From: Lientehia hominis
GTDB lineage: Bacteria; Bacillota; Clostridia; Lachnospirales; Lachnospiraceae
Direction of reading: 5' to 3'
DNA: 64,000 nt
NCBI RefSeq assembly: GCF_021044755.1
Contig: NZ_JAJNOR010000004.1
Location: forward strand, 186,001-250,000
Part shown: piece after piece, positions 31,709-40,324 of the stretch
Numbering within the stretch: position 1 is the stretch's first letter
How the letters are laid out: each line of letters begins with the position of its first letter
Notes under the pieces: model-generated
What the model was told of the DNA's origin: nothing
The model's database searches: none
What the model saw: the letters and a program-made list of their open reading frames with translations, nothing else
Position numbers and translations under genes: made by a program

Positions 31709-31752
31709 ATGAAATATAAAGAACGCAGTTGCGTAGGAGGGGGATGGTTTTT

Positions 31753-31956
31753 ATGTCATATTTTCATTTAAAAGCTGCTATGGCAGGAAAGAATATATCC
31801 ATAAAGGATATTTCCGAATCCACGGGTATATCCCAAAAGAATTTGGCGTCCAAAATCGACAGCGGCCGCTTTTCCATAGAAGAAGCCGAGCAGATTCAGA
31901 AGACATTCTTTCAGGATATGAAAATAGAATGCCTGTTCCAATCTGAGTGCTTATAA
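31753..31956 (+). CDS. Small Cro-like HTH protein
   Basis: This 67-aa protein starts at the ATG at 31753, downstream of AGGAGGGGG. The helix-turn-helix region is ISIKDISESTGISQKNLASKI, followed by an amphipathic helix. It faces the XRE/ImmA pair across the operator at 31680-31708. Such a pair normally forms a bistable switch in prophages and conjugative elements. No effector domain is present. Confidence 0.75.
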   Translation: MSYFHLKAAMAGKNISIKDISESTGISQKNLASKIDSGRFSIEEAEQIQKTFFQDMKIECLFQSECL

Positions 31957-32052
31957 TCGAACATATATTCGATATACTATTATTATAGACGATGATCAGA
32001 CCACTGTCAACGGGATTTTCAGGAATAAGAGCAGAAGGAAGGAGCGGAAAAG

Positions 32053-32205
32053 ATGGAAGTCAAAGAAGAGTTCTACAATATTATGACAGCCCATACAGCA
32101 GAGATTTATTATGAGGTGTTGGGTCTTGAGATCATTTTATCTGACGGAAAAGTGGGAAAGGTAGAAATTAGTCCGGCTTTCGAATCGAGTGTTTCTATGA
32201 AATAA
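32053..32205 (+). CDS. Small hypothetical protein (50 aa)
   Basis: This short frame starts at an ATG with GGAAGGAGCGG 8 nt upstream and reads MEVKEEFYNIMTAHTAEIYY and on to ...ISPAFESSVSMK. It is acidic with an amphipathic N-terminal helix and shows no membrane segment. A strong terminator begins directly at its stop. The well-placed ribosome site and terminator support it; the function is unknown. Confidence 0.55.
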   Translation: MEVKEEFYNIMTAHTAEIYYEVLGLEIILSDGKVGKVEISPAFESSVSMK

Positions 32206-32230
32206 AAAAGGGACCGGTGATCCGGTCCCC
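32204..32230. terminator. Bidirectional terminator
   Basis: GGGACCGG/CCGGTCCC with a TGAT loop is preceded by an A run (T run on the minus strand) and serves the leftward Pro-rich gene. The small ORF at 32053 ends here too. Confidence 0.85.
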
Positions 32231-32235
32231 ATATA

Positions 32236-32442
32236 TCAGTAGTCCCTGGGCTCCGGCCTGGGCGGCCTTACCGGACCAGGCCCCATGGGAGGCCTTCCAG
32301 GAGGCGGCCCCATAGGGGGTCTTCCAGGCGGCGGACCTACAGGAGGTCTTCCAGGCGGCGGGCAGTGCGGACAAGGTCTGCAAGGAGGGCAGCTGGGCGG
32401 CCTGCCAGGACGGTTGGGCGGTGGAAAGAACATATTGATCAT
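32236..32442 (-). CDS. Pro/Gly/Arg-rich repeat protein (68 aa)
   Basis: The sequence is built from PPPGRPPMG-like repeats (three near-perfect copies), with a CPPCRPCPHC segment in the middle. It starts MINMFFPPPN. No signal peptide is seen. Such short Pro-rich, Cys-containing proteins occur in spore-coat and exosporium fractions of Clostridia, but nothing here proves that. A terminator follows directly, which supports it as a real unit. Confidence 0.6.
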   Translation of the reverse strand: MINMFFPPPNRPGRPPSCPPCRPCPHCPPPGRPPVGPPPGRPPMGPPPGRPPMGPGPVRPPRPEPRDY

Positions 32443-32524
32443 ATCCTTTTTGTTTTAGGATATGACAGGCCGGAAAAATAGTGCAAAATAAAAATGCCAT
32501 GGATATTTGTCCATGACATAAAAA

Positions 32525-32597
32525 TGGAGCATACGGGATTCGAACCCGTGGCCTCAACAATGCGAATGTTGCGCGCTCCCAACTGCGCTAATGCCCC
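32525..32597 (-). tRNA. tRNA-Ala(CGC)
   Basis: On the minus strand the acceptor GGGGCAT pairs with ATGCTCC, with discriminator A. The anticodon stem CAACA/TGTTG holds the loop TTCGCAT with anticodon CGC. The T arm CGGGTTCGAATCCCG is canonical. Confidence 0.93.
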
Positions 32598-32674
32598 ATG
32601 CAACTATTTTATTGTATCACAAACTAAAAAAAAGTAAAGAAGAAAATAGAAAAAAATGTCTGGAGGGAAAGACG

Positions 32675-33001
32675 ATGAAATCATTGAGAGGCATGTCTTA
32701 TGAAGATTATGGGATTTCAAAGGAACGATATCTGGAACTGAAGCACTTTTGCCTTCAATATGAGGAAAAAAAGAAAAATGTCCGGCCGGAAAAACAGGCA
32801 GAGCAAAAAGAAAATTTCATTAGGGACTGTGAGCTGATCGAACAGGCGGCGAAGCAGACGGATGAGATGCTGTCCCCTTATATCTTAAAATGTGTGGCCA
32901 CCGGCTGGCCATACGAATATCTGGGGAACGTCCCTGTGAGCCGGAACGATTTTTATGGATACAGAAGGCTGTTTTTTCATCATCTGGATAAGGTAAGGTA
33001 A
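32675..33001 (+). CDS. Phage-like regulator of unknown function (108 aa)
   Basis: This protein starts at the ATG at 32675 behind TGGAGGG; the upstream frame crosses the tRNA. MSYEDYGISKERYLELKHFC is followed by a Lys/Glu/Gln-rich helix, then YILKCVATGWPYEYLGNVPV and SRNDFYGYRRLFFHHLDKV. The pattern resembles small conserved proteins that sit next to phage packaging or lysis genes in Firmicutes. No catalytic motif is seen. It precedes the holin-amidase cassette by about 110 bp. Confidence 0.65.
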   Translation: MKSLRGMSYEDYGISKERYLELKHFCLQYEEKKKNVRPEKQAEQKENFIRDCELIEQAAKQTDEMLSPYILKCVATGWPYEYLGNVPVSRNDFYGYRRLFFHHLDKVR

Positions 33002-33113
33002 GGGGAAGAGGAAGGCTTTACACCTTTCCTCCATCCCCGCATATTTTAGAGAGACAGAATTTTTTCTCTGTCAGTTGTTTGGATTTAATGAAATGAAGAA
33101 AGGAAGGAAAACC

Positions 33114-33449
33114 ATGGATTTTGGGACAATTGGCAATGTGGTGGGAATCACGGTCATCTGCTATCTGGCAGCAATGGCAGTGAGGGCCACGACCCTTGAC
33201 AATAAATGGATTCCAGTCATATGCGGTCTGACAGGCGGGATCCTGGGAGCAATAGGCATGCGCTTTATGCCGAACTATCCGGCGGACGATTATATTTCAG
33301 CAATCGCCGTAGGAATCGTCTCTGGACTGGCTGCGACGGGAAGTCATCAGATATATAAGCAGATGTCGAAAAAACAGGACAGCAGAAAAGGGGATGACGC
33401 TTCTGAACAGATAACGGCAGAAGACGGCGGTTCGGATGCCGGAAAATGA
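33114..33449 (+). CDS. Phage holin family protein (paralogue of 5179-5454)
   Basis: This 111-aa protein starts at the ATG at 33114, after GAAGGAAGG. Three hydrophobic segments occur (VVGITVICYLAAMAV, WIPVICGLTGGILGAIG, ISAIAVGIVSGLAATG), and DNKWIP and SHQIYKQ match positions in the phage-block holin. A charged, Asp/Glu/Lys-rich tail follows the last helix. Its stop lies 18 nt before the amidase start, so the two form a lysis cassette. Confidence 0.8.
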   Translation: MDFGTIGNVVGITVICYLAAMAVRATTLDNKWIPVICGLTGGILGAIGMRFMPNYPADDYISAIAVGIVSGLAATGSHQIYKQMSKKQDSRKGDDASEQITAEDGGSDAGK

Positions 33450-33466
33450 AAAAGAGGTGAATGGTT

Positions 33467-34498
33467 ATGAGTAATGTGACAAACAGCTATTGCGTCAGAA
33501 ATGACTGCTATGTAGAAGGAACCAGGCTGGACGGCGTGAAGTATCTTATCGTTCACAGTCCTTCCGTCTATCCGGCTGTCATTCGGGCGGTAAACGGTTC
33601 CAATAATTGGTTCAAACGCTGGAACAAGCCGGGAGTGGAAAAACTGGTCCATGGATTCATTGATGATACAGGAGTCTATAATTTTGCGCCTTATTCTCTG
33701 GCCTGCTGGCAGATAGGAACTACCTGGGGAAACAGGAATTGTATCGGATATGAGCTCTGTGAGCTGGACAGTGCCGCAGAATTTCAGAAGGTCTGGAAGA
33801 ATGCGGTCGATCATTATGCGGAGCTCTGCAGGACTTATGGTCTGACTCCAGATAAGATCGTAGGCCATTATGAGGCTCATGAAAAAGGCTTCGCTTCCGA
33901 CCATGACGATCCGGCTCCTTATTTCAGACGCTTTGGAAAGACTATGGATGATTTCCGCTCCGATGTGAAGAAAAAACTGTCAGGTGGTGAGGACTCCGAT
34001 CCGGTTTCCGGAGATGTGACTATAGTAAAGACGTATGAACCGTGGGCCCACGGACAGGTGACAAATTTAAAGGCGGGGGACACCTTGAACGTCCGTACAG
34101 GCCCGGGCGCAGAGTATCCGAAGCTGGCAGCCTGGCCGGAGCTGGCAGAGGGGAATGAAGTAGATGTTTTAGATAAATACAGCAACGGCTGGGTGAAAAT
34201 CAACATCCAGGGTGCAAAGGGTTTTGTAAATTCCTATTATCTGAAAATCACGGAGCGCCAATCTTCCGGTGGACAAAACGGTTATTCTGTATGGGTGGGA
34301 AAAGCTTCGGGCCTTGGGGGCTCCCGCCTGAATGTGAGGACCGGACCAGGTATCAGCTATGGACTGCTGGAAGCCTGGCCAAAACTGGGAGAAGGAAATG
34401 AAGTGGAGGTCATCGGAGAAAACGGCGGCTGGTATCAGATCCGAATAGAGAATAAATATACGGGCTGGGTCAGCAAGGATTATATCAAGAAGAACTAA
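33467..34498 (+). CDS. N-acetylmuramoyl-L-alanine amidase endolysin with two SH3 domains
   Basis: This 343-aa protein starts at the ATG at 33467 (AGAGGTG 8 nt upstream). The amidase_2 domain (about 20-165) has metal-ligand His in YLIVHSPSVYP and YEAHEKGFASDHDDP, with the catalytic Glu/Tyr region IGYELCE. Two bacterial SH3 domains follow (LNVRTGPGAEYPKL and LNVRTGPGISYGLL), each with WPxLxEGNEV. It cuts the amide bond between MurNAc and the stem peptide. No signal peptide is present, so export needs the adjacent holin. Confidence 0.92.
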   Translation: MSNVTNSYCVRNDCYVEGTRLDGVKYLIVHSPSVYPAVIRAVNGSNNWFKRWNKPGVEKLVHGFIDDTGVYNFAPYSLACWQIGTTWGNRNCIGYELCELDSAAEFQKVWKNAVDHYAELCRTYGLTPDKIVGHYEAHEKGFASDHDDPAPYFRRFGKTMDDFRSDVKKKLSGGEDSDPVSGDVTIVKTYEPWAHGQVTNLKAGDTLNVRTGPGAEYPKLAAWPELAEGNEVDVLDKYSNGWVKINIQGAKGFVNSYYLKITERQSSGGQNGYSVWVGKASGLGGSRLNVRTGPGISYGLLEAWPKLGEGNEVEVIGENGGWYQIRIENKYTGWVSKDYIKKN

Positions 34499-34523
34499 AG
34501 AAAGACAAAAAGGAACGGCGAAC

Positions 34524-34548
34524 GGGGGACGATTTTATATCGTTCCCC
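34524..34548. terminator. Bidirectional terminator between the endolysin and SpoIID-like genes
   Basis: GGGGACGAT and ATCGTTCCCC form a hairpin between the convergent genes. Confidence 0.75.
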
Positions 34549-34573
34549 ATTTGTCTGCTCCTTTAAGAGGTAA

Positions 34574-35833
34574 TCAGTTCAATTCTGCAATCCTTGATAT
34601 TCCCACATAGATTTCTGAAATTTTGTACCAGGTCCGGAAATCCACCACACCTGTCTGGGGAAGGCCAAATACGTTCTGGAAAGCCTCTACAGAGTTTTTT
34701 GTGGCCTCACCGTAGATTCCGTCAGGAGTGAGGGAAGGAATCGCGGAATAAACGCTGGCAATGCTGTTCAGCTGTTCCTGAAGCTGCTGTACCTTAGGAC
34801 CGGTGGAGCCGATGGTGAGATCTGTACCCGGCCAGGAGGAGGGAATTCCAGAAATCTGTTCCGCTGTATTGATGTACATATCCTGACCGTAATAATAACG
34901 GAGGATTTCAATGGGAGAATATCCCTGATCCCCGAGGCTTTTTGAACCCCACTGAGTCATCCAGTTCGGGCAGGAGACTCTCTGACCGTCACAGTATTGG
35001 GTGAGGATTGGCTGTTTAACATCCGGCCTTGACAAGTAATTATCAAAAATCTCATCTACAATAACAGATATGCTTTCAAAAATATTTCGGCCGTATATCC
35101 ATTTATGATCGTAAGCGGTAGAGGATGTAATGGTGAAATCATAGCCTTTATTCCTATACCATTCCGTATAGACCCGATTCAAAGTAAAGGACATGATCGC
35201 CAGGACGTTGGCTGTGATAGTGGCCTCAGGCCAATTGGCATAGATTTCACTGGAAGCCACATTTTTGATGTAATCTTTATAGGGTACGTAATAATTCGGA
35301 GCCGAGGTATTGCTTATGGTGCCGTCGTGAACGATGATAGTCTCGGGGACCACCACGCGGCTAAGGACGATATTTCCGCTCTCTGCGATCGGTTTGATTT
35401 CCGGTTCCGCAATCTTGGGAGGATATTCCCCGTAGAGCGTATGATCGGGAATGACGATAGGAGAAGGGACTCCTTCGTTATCAGAAAGAGGGCGGAGTCG
35501 TATTGTCTGCAGGGCAGTGCTTTCCGGAAGCACTTCTGTGCCGTCTACGACCTGAGGTTCATAGCCGGGAGCAGAGACCGTGATGTTAAATTCGGAATAT
35601 GGACGAGGCTCGCCAGGCTGCATGCTGTAGTCAATGGGGGGCGTTTTGAGCGTGATTTCCTCCGTCTGACCGGAGGTATCGGTATCCAGCTGCTCCAGGG
35701 GCTGACCGTCTCCGCCGGTGATGGAGATACTGACTGTGGCTCCGCTAATCGGGAAATTATTGAGTGAGGAGTTGACACTGATGAGAAGCTGTCCGCTGTC
35801 AGGCGTATCATTCTGCATGGTTTTTATAATCAA
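34574..35833 (-). CDS. SpoIID-like and peptidoglycan-binding domain protein
   Basis: This 419-aa protein has an N-terminal beta-sandwich repeat region (about 10-110, SGATVSISITGGDG and FNITVSAPGYEPQVV). A SpoIID-like domain follows (YKDYIKNVASSEIYANWPEA through ILTQYCDGQRVSCP). A PG_binding_1 domain closes the protein (TIGSTGPKVQQLQEQLN and LTPDGIYGEATKNSVEAFQ). No signal peptide is seen. It probably remodels or binds cortex or cell wall. The TTG start at 35833 and the ATG five codons in are both possible; neither has a strong ribosome site. Confidence 0.7.
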   Translation of the reverse strand: MIIKTMQNDTPDSGQLLISVNSSLNNFPISGATVSISITGGDGQPLEQLDTDTSGQTEEITLKTPPIDYSMQPGEPRPYSEFNITVSAPGYEPQVVDGTEVLPESTALQTIRLRPLSDNEGVPSPIVIPDHTLYGEYPPKIAEPEIKPIAESGNIVLSRVVVPETIIVHDGTISNTSAPNYYVPYKDYIKNVASSEIYANWPEATITANVLAIMSFTLNRVYTEWYRNKGYDFTITSSTAYDHKWIYGRNIFESISVIVDEIFDNYLSRPDVKQPILTQYCDGQRVSCPNWMTQWGSKSLGDQGYSPIEILRYYYGQDMYINTAEQISGIPSSWPGTDLTIGSTGPKVQQLQEQLNSIASVYSAIPSLTPDGIYGEATKNSVEAFQNVFGLPQTGVVDFRTWYKISEIYVGISRIAELN

Positions 35834-35980
35834 TGGAAATACCCCGCAGTTTTGTTTGTATTAATATATGATGGGAAAGTGAAATTAGTGATATTATATG
35901 AAAAGAAAATTCCTTTCCCAAAAAGGTTGAAATGTATGTCGCATTGTGGTAAAATCTTTACAATTTGAGCTGAAGTTAGA

Positions 35981-36005
35981 TGAAATGCGCGGACTCCGCG
36001 CATTT
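35981..36005 (+). promoter_or_regulatory. Palindrome in the carA leader
   Basis: AAATGCGCGGA and its exact complement TCCGCGCATTT flank a single C, 30 nt before carA. As RNA it would fold into a stem followed by TTTT, terminator-like. It may be an attenuator or an operator. Confidence 0.45.
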
Positions 36006-36035
36006 TGCGGAACTACGAAAGGAAACGGTGGATAA

Positions 36036-37109
36036 ATGAGAGCTTTTCTAATACTCGAAGACGGGACTGTCTTTTCCGGCACCAGTATTGGTTCGGCAAA
36101 GGAAGTCATCAGCGAAATCGTCTTCAACACATCAATGACTGGTTATCTGGAAGTTCTTACAGACCCCTCTTATGCCGGACAGGCAGTAGTTATGACATAT
36201 CCCCTGATTGGAAATTATGGCATTTGCCACGAAGATATGGAATCCGCGAGGCCCTGGCCTGACGGCTATATTGTACGGGAGCTCTCCAGGAGGCCCAGTA
36301 ACTTCAGGAGTGAAGACAGCATCCAGCATTTTTTGGAGAGTTATGATATCCCCGGGATTGCAGGAATCGATACGAGAGCTCTTACTAAGATTCTTCGGGA
36401 AAAGGGTACCATGAACGGCATGATCACCACTGACGAAGATTATAAGCTGGAAGAGATCCTTCCGAAGATTAAAGCCTATTCTCCGGCCGGAGTCGTGAGA
36501 AAGGTCACATGTCAAGAAAAATATATACTGCCGGGTGAGGGCTATAAGGTAGCGCTCATGGATTTTGGGGCAAAGCAGAATATCGCCCGTTCCCTGAATG
36601 AACGGGGCTGCCAGGTCACGGTATATCCGGCGTACACGGCGGCAGAGGAGATTCTGGCAGATGATCCCGACGGTATCATGCTCTCCAACGGACCGGGAGA
36701 TCCGAAAGAATGTACAGAGATCATCGCGGAGCTTAAAAAGCTCTACGAGACGGATATTCCAATCTTTGCCATCTGTCTGGGCCATCAGCTCATGGCGCTG
36801 GCCACCGGTGGAGATACTTATAAAATGAAATACGGGCACAGAGGCGGTAACCATCCGGTCAAGGACTTGGAGACTGGCCGTGTGTACATTTCTTCTCAGA
36901 ACCATGGCTATGTGGTGGATACGGATTCTATGGATGAAAACACGGCAGTTCCCGCATTCGTGAATGTCAATGACCAGACAAATGAAGGTCTCGCCTATAC
37001 CGGAAAAAATATATTTACCGTACAGTTCCATCCGGAGGCGTGTCCCGGACCGAGAGATTCCGCGTACCTGTTTGACAGATTCCTTAAGATGATGGAGGTA
37101 GCCAGATAA
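36036..37109 (+). CDS. carA: Carbamoyl-phosphate synthase small subunit
   Basis: This 357-aa protein has an N-terminal CPSase domain (DGTVFSGTSIG and VFNTSMTGYLEVLTDPSY) and a class I glutamine amidotransferase domain. The domain has the nucleophilic Cys in FAICLGHQLMALA and the His/Glu pair in VQFHPEACPGP. It hydrolyses glutamine and passes ammonia to CarB for arginine and pyrimidine synthesis. The stop overlaps the carB start by 1 nt (TAATG). Confidence 0.97.
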   Translation: MRAFLILEDGTVFSGTSIGSAKEVISEIVFNTSMTGYLEVLTDPSYAGQAVVMTYPLIGNYGICHEDMESARPWPDGYIVRELSRRPSNFRSEDSIQHFLESYDIPGIAGIDTRALTKILREKGTMNGMITTDEDYKLEEILPKIKAYSPAGVVRKVTCQEKYILPGEGYKVALMDFGAKQNIARSLNERGCQVTVYPAYTAAEEILADDPDGIMLSNGPGDPKECTEIIAELKKLYETDIPIFAICLGHQLMALATGGDTYKMKYGHRGGNHPVKDLETGRVYISSQNHGYVVDTDSMDENTAVPAFVNVNDQTNEGLAYTGKNIFTVQFHPEACPGPRDSAYLFDRFLKMMEVAR

Positions 37110-40100
37110 TGCCTAAAAATCCTGAGATAAAAAAAGTATTGGTAATCGGTTCCGGCCCCATTGTCATCGGCCAGGCGGCAGAGTTTGACTATGCCGGCAC
37201 CCAGGCATGCCGTTCTTTAAAAGAAGAAGGCATTGAAGTAGTGCTGGTGAATTCGAATCCGGCTACTATTATGACAGACAAGGATATTGCGGATAAAGTG
37301 TATATAGAGCCTCTGACCGTGGAGGTTTTGGAACAATTGATAGAAAAAGAAAAGCCTGACAGTGTGCTTCCGACCCTGGGCGGCCAGGCAGCGCTCAATC
37401 TGGCCATGGAGCTGGATGAAGCAGGCTTTTTGAAAAGCCATAATGTAAAATTGATCGGCACCACGCCGGAGACCATCAAAAAGGCGGAAGACCGACAGGA
37501 ATTTAAGGATACCATGGAAAAGATAGGCGAGCCATGCGCTCCTTCGACGGTGGTGCATGACGTGGAAGCCGGAATTGCCTTCGCAGATCAGATTGGATAT
37601 CCTGTAGTCCTGCGCCCGGCCTATACTTTGGGCGGAAGCGGCGGCGGCATCGCCTCCGATGAAGAGGAACTGGTGGAGATCCTGTCCAACGGCCTTCGGC
37701 TGAGCCGCGTGGGAGAGGTGCTGGTTGAGCGCTGTATCGCGGGTTGGAAAGAAATTGAATATGAAGTGATGCGGGATGGAAACGGCAATGTGATCACAGT
37801 ATGTAATATGGAAAACATTGACCCGGTGGGCGTCCATACGGGGGACAGCATCGTGGTGGCTCCTTCCCAGACGCTGGGAGATAAGGAATACCAGATGCTT
37901 CGGAGCGCTTCTCTCAACATCATAGACGAGCTAAAGATCACAGGAGGCTGCAACGTGCAGTTTGCTCTTCATCCGGAGAGCTTTGAATACTGTGTGATCG
38001 AAGTGAATCCCCGGGTAAGCCGTTCATCGGCGCTGGCATCAAAGGCCACCGGCTACCCTATTGCCAAGGTGGCTGCAAAGATTGCGCTTGGCTATACTCT
38101 GGATGAGATTCCCAACGCCATAACCGGAAAGACTTATGCCAGCTTTGAGCCCATGCTGGATTACTGTGTGGTAAAGCTGCCCCGCCTGCCATTTGATAAG
38201 TTCATCAGTGCGAAAAGGACCCTCACCACGCAGATGAAAGCGACCGGAGAGGTTATGAGCATCTGCACAAATTTTGAAGGTGCTCTGATGAAAGCCATCC
38301 GCTCTCTGGAGCAGCATGTGGATTGCCTGATGAGTGAAGATTTTACCAAAGCGTCGGAGGAAGAGATCATCGAATACCTCTATCGTGTGGACGACAGAAG
38401 GATTTATGTGATCGCGGAGGCTATCCGCAGAGGGATTTCTTATGACGTCATCCACGATATCACAAAGATCGATAACTGGTTCATAGACAAAATCGCGATA
38501 CTGGTGGAGATGGAGAACCGTCTGAAGACAGAGCCTCTTACGAAAGAGCTCCTTGCAGAAGCAAAGCGGATTGAGTTCCCCGACACTGTGATCGGACGCC
38601 TTTCCGGAAAGACCGGGAAGGAGGTCAAGAGCCTCAGAAATGAATACGGCATCCGGGCCGCGTTTAAAATGGTGGATACCTGCGCCGCAGAATTTGCTGC
38701 TGCAACGCCTTATTATTATTCCTGCTTCGGAAGTGAAAATGAAGCAGACGGTGCAAGAAAAAAGAAAAAAGTGCTGGTGCTCGGATCTGGTCCCATCCGG
38801 ATCGGGCAGGGAATTGAGTTTGATTTCTGCTCGGTACACAGTACCTGGGCCTTCAGCGAGGCAGGTTATGAGACTATTATCATAAACAATAACCCAGAGA
38901 CAGTCAGCACAGATTTTGATATTGCAGATAAGCTCTATTTTGAACCTCTGACTCCGGAGGATGTGGAAAATGTGGTGGAGCTGGAGAAGCCGGACGGCGC
39001 CGTGGTGCAGTTTGGGGGGCAGACTGCCATCAAGCTGACAGAAGCCCTTATGAAAATGGGAGTTCCGATCCTCGGTACTTCGGCGGAGGATGTGGATGCC
39101 GCAGAGGACAGGGAGCTGTTTGACCGGATTCTGGAAGACTGCTGTATTCCCAGGCCTGCTGGTCATACGGTCTTTACCTGTGAGGAAGCAATCCAGGCTG
39201 CGGAAAATCTGGGATATCCGGTTTTGGTGCGTCCTTCCTATGTGCTGGGCGGCCAGGGTATGCAGATCGCCATAAGCGACCAGGATATCGTCGAGTTCAT
39301 CGGAGTCATCAACCGAATCGCCCAGGAGCATCCGATTCTTGTGGATAAATATCTTCTAGGCAAAGAAATCGAAGTGGATGCTGTATGTGACGGGGAAGAA
39401 GTTCTGATTCCTGGAATCATGGAACATATTGAACGGGCGGGCATCCATTCCGGCGACAGCATCTCCGTATATCCGGCGCAGAGTATTTCCAATAAGACAA
39501 AGCGTGTGATAGAAGAGTATACCAGAAGGCTTGCGAAAGCACTCCATGTCCGCGGGCTGATCAATATCCAGTTTATCGTGAGCAATGACGAAGTATATGT
39601 CATTGAAGTGAATCCCCGTTCCAGCCGCACGGTGCCTTATATCAGCAAGGTCACCGGCATACCTATCGTGAAGCTGGCTACCCAGGTCATCATCGGCAGC
39701 ACGATTCGGGAGCTGGGTTATGAGCCGGGGCTTCAGCCGGAGGCCGATTATATCGCCATCAAAATGCCTGTGTTTTCCTTTGAGAAGATTCGCGGCGCAG
39801 ACATTGGTCTTGGGCCGGAAATGAAATCCACCGGTGAGTGTCTGGGCATAGCGAAGACCTTTAATGAGGCGTTATACAAGGCGTTCCTTGGGGCGGGGAT
39901 CAATCTTCCAAGGACAAAGAAAATGATCATGACCGTCAAGGACGCGGATAAACTGGAGGCTGTGGATATCGGCAGAAGATTTGCAGCGCTGGGGTATAAG
40001 ATTTACGCCACCAGAAGTACGGCGAAGATTCTCAATGAGAATGGCGTGAAAGCGATCAAGATCAATAAGCTGGAGCAGGAATCTCCGAATCTGCTGGATC

Positions 40101-40321
40101 TGATTCTGGAGCATGATATCGACTTGGTCATTGATACGCCAAATCAGGGAGCGGCCAAGAGTCATGACGGGTTCATTATCCGGAGAAATGCCATTGAGAC
40201 CGGGGTGAACGTACTGACTGCCATCGATACGGCCAAGGCCCTGGTGGCCAGCTTGGAAAACCGGGAGGAAGGACTTACTCTGATCGACATTGCAACCGTG
40301 AAGAACAGGACAGGAGAATAG
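37109..40321 (+). CDS. carB: Carbamoyl-phosphate synthase large subunit
   Basis: This 1070-aa protein has the duplicated ATP-grasp organisation: VLVIGSGPIVIGQAAEFDYAG at the start of the first half and VLVLGSGPIRIGQGIEFDFC at the start of the second. Each half has an ATP-grasp module with GGSGGG and GGQGMQ loops, and a C-terminal MGS-like allosteric domain follows (about 940-1060). It makes carbamoyl phosphate from bicarbonate, ammonia and two ATP. The length is typical. A CPBP gene starts 3 nt after its stop. Confidence 0.98.
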   Translation: MPKNPEIKKVLVIGSGPIVIGQAAEFDYAGTQACRSLKEEGIEVVLVNSNPATIMTDKDIADKVYIEPLTVEVLEQLIEKEKPDSVLPTLGGQAALNLAMELDEAGFLKSHNVKLIGTTPETIKKAEDRQEFKDTMEKIGEPCAPSTVVHDVEAGIAFADQIGYPVVLRPAYTLGGSGGGIASDEEELVEILSNGLRLSRVGEVLVERCIAGWKEIEYEVMRDGNGNVITVCNMENIDPVGVHTGDSIVVAPSQTLGDKEYQMLRSASLNIIDELKITGGCNVQFALHPESFEYCVIEVNPRVSRSSALASKATGYPIAKVAAKIALGYTLDEIPNAITGKTYASFEPMLDYCVVKLPRLPFDKFISAKRTLTTQMKATGEVMSICTNFEGALMKAIRSLEQHVDCLMSEDFTKASEEEIIEYLYRVDDRRIYVIAEAIRRGISYDVIHDITKIDNWFIDKIAILVEMENRLKTEPLTKELLAEAKRIEFPDTVIGRLSGKTGKEVKSLRNEYGIRAAFKMVDTCAAEFAAATPYYYSCFGSENEADGARKKKKVLVLGSGPIRIGQGIEFDFCSVHSTWAFSEAGYETIIINNNPETVSTDFDIADKLYFEPLTPEDVENVVELEKPDGAVVQFGGQTAIKLTEALMKMGVPILGTSAEDVDAAEDRELFDRILEDCCIPRPAGHTVFTCEEAIQAAENLGYPVLVRPSYVLGGQGMQIAISDQDIVEFIGVINRIAQEHPILVDKYLLGKEIEVDAVCDGEEVLIPGIMEHIERAGIHSGDSISVYPAQSISNKTKRVIEEYTRRLAKALHVRGLINIQFIVSNDEVYVIEVNPRSSRTVPYISKVTGIPIVKLATQVIIGSTIRELGYEPGLQPEADYIAIKMPVFSFEKIRGADIGLGPEMKSTGECLGIAKTFNEALYKAFLGAGINLPRTKKMIMTVKDADKLEAVDIGRRFAALGYKIYATRSTAKILNENGVKAIKINKLEQESPNLLDLILEHDIDLVIDTPNQGAAKSHDGFIIRRNAIETGVNVLTAIDTAKALVASLENREEGLTLIDIATVKNRTGE

Positions 40322-40324
40322 CGA

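Noticed and set aside
32019..32032. Fifth copy of the phage 19-bp motif (TTTTCAGGAATAAG)
   Set aside because: Only 11 bp match, the AT-rich half is absent and the orientation relative to the gene is opposite.
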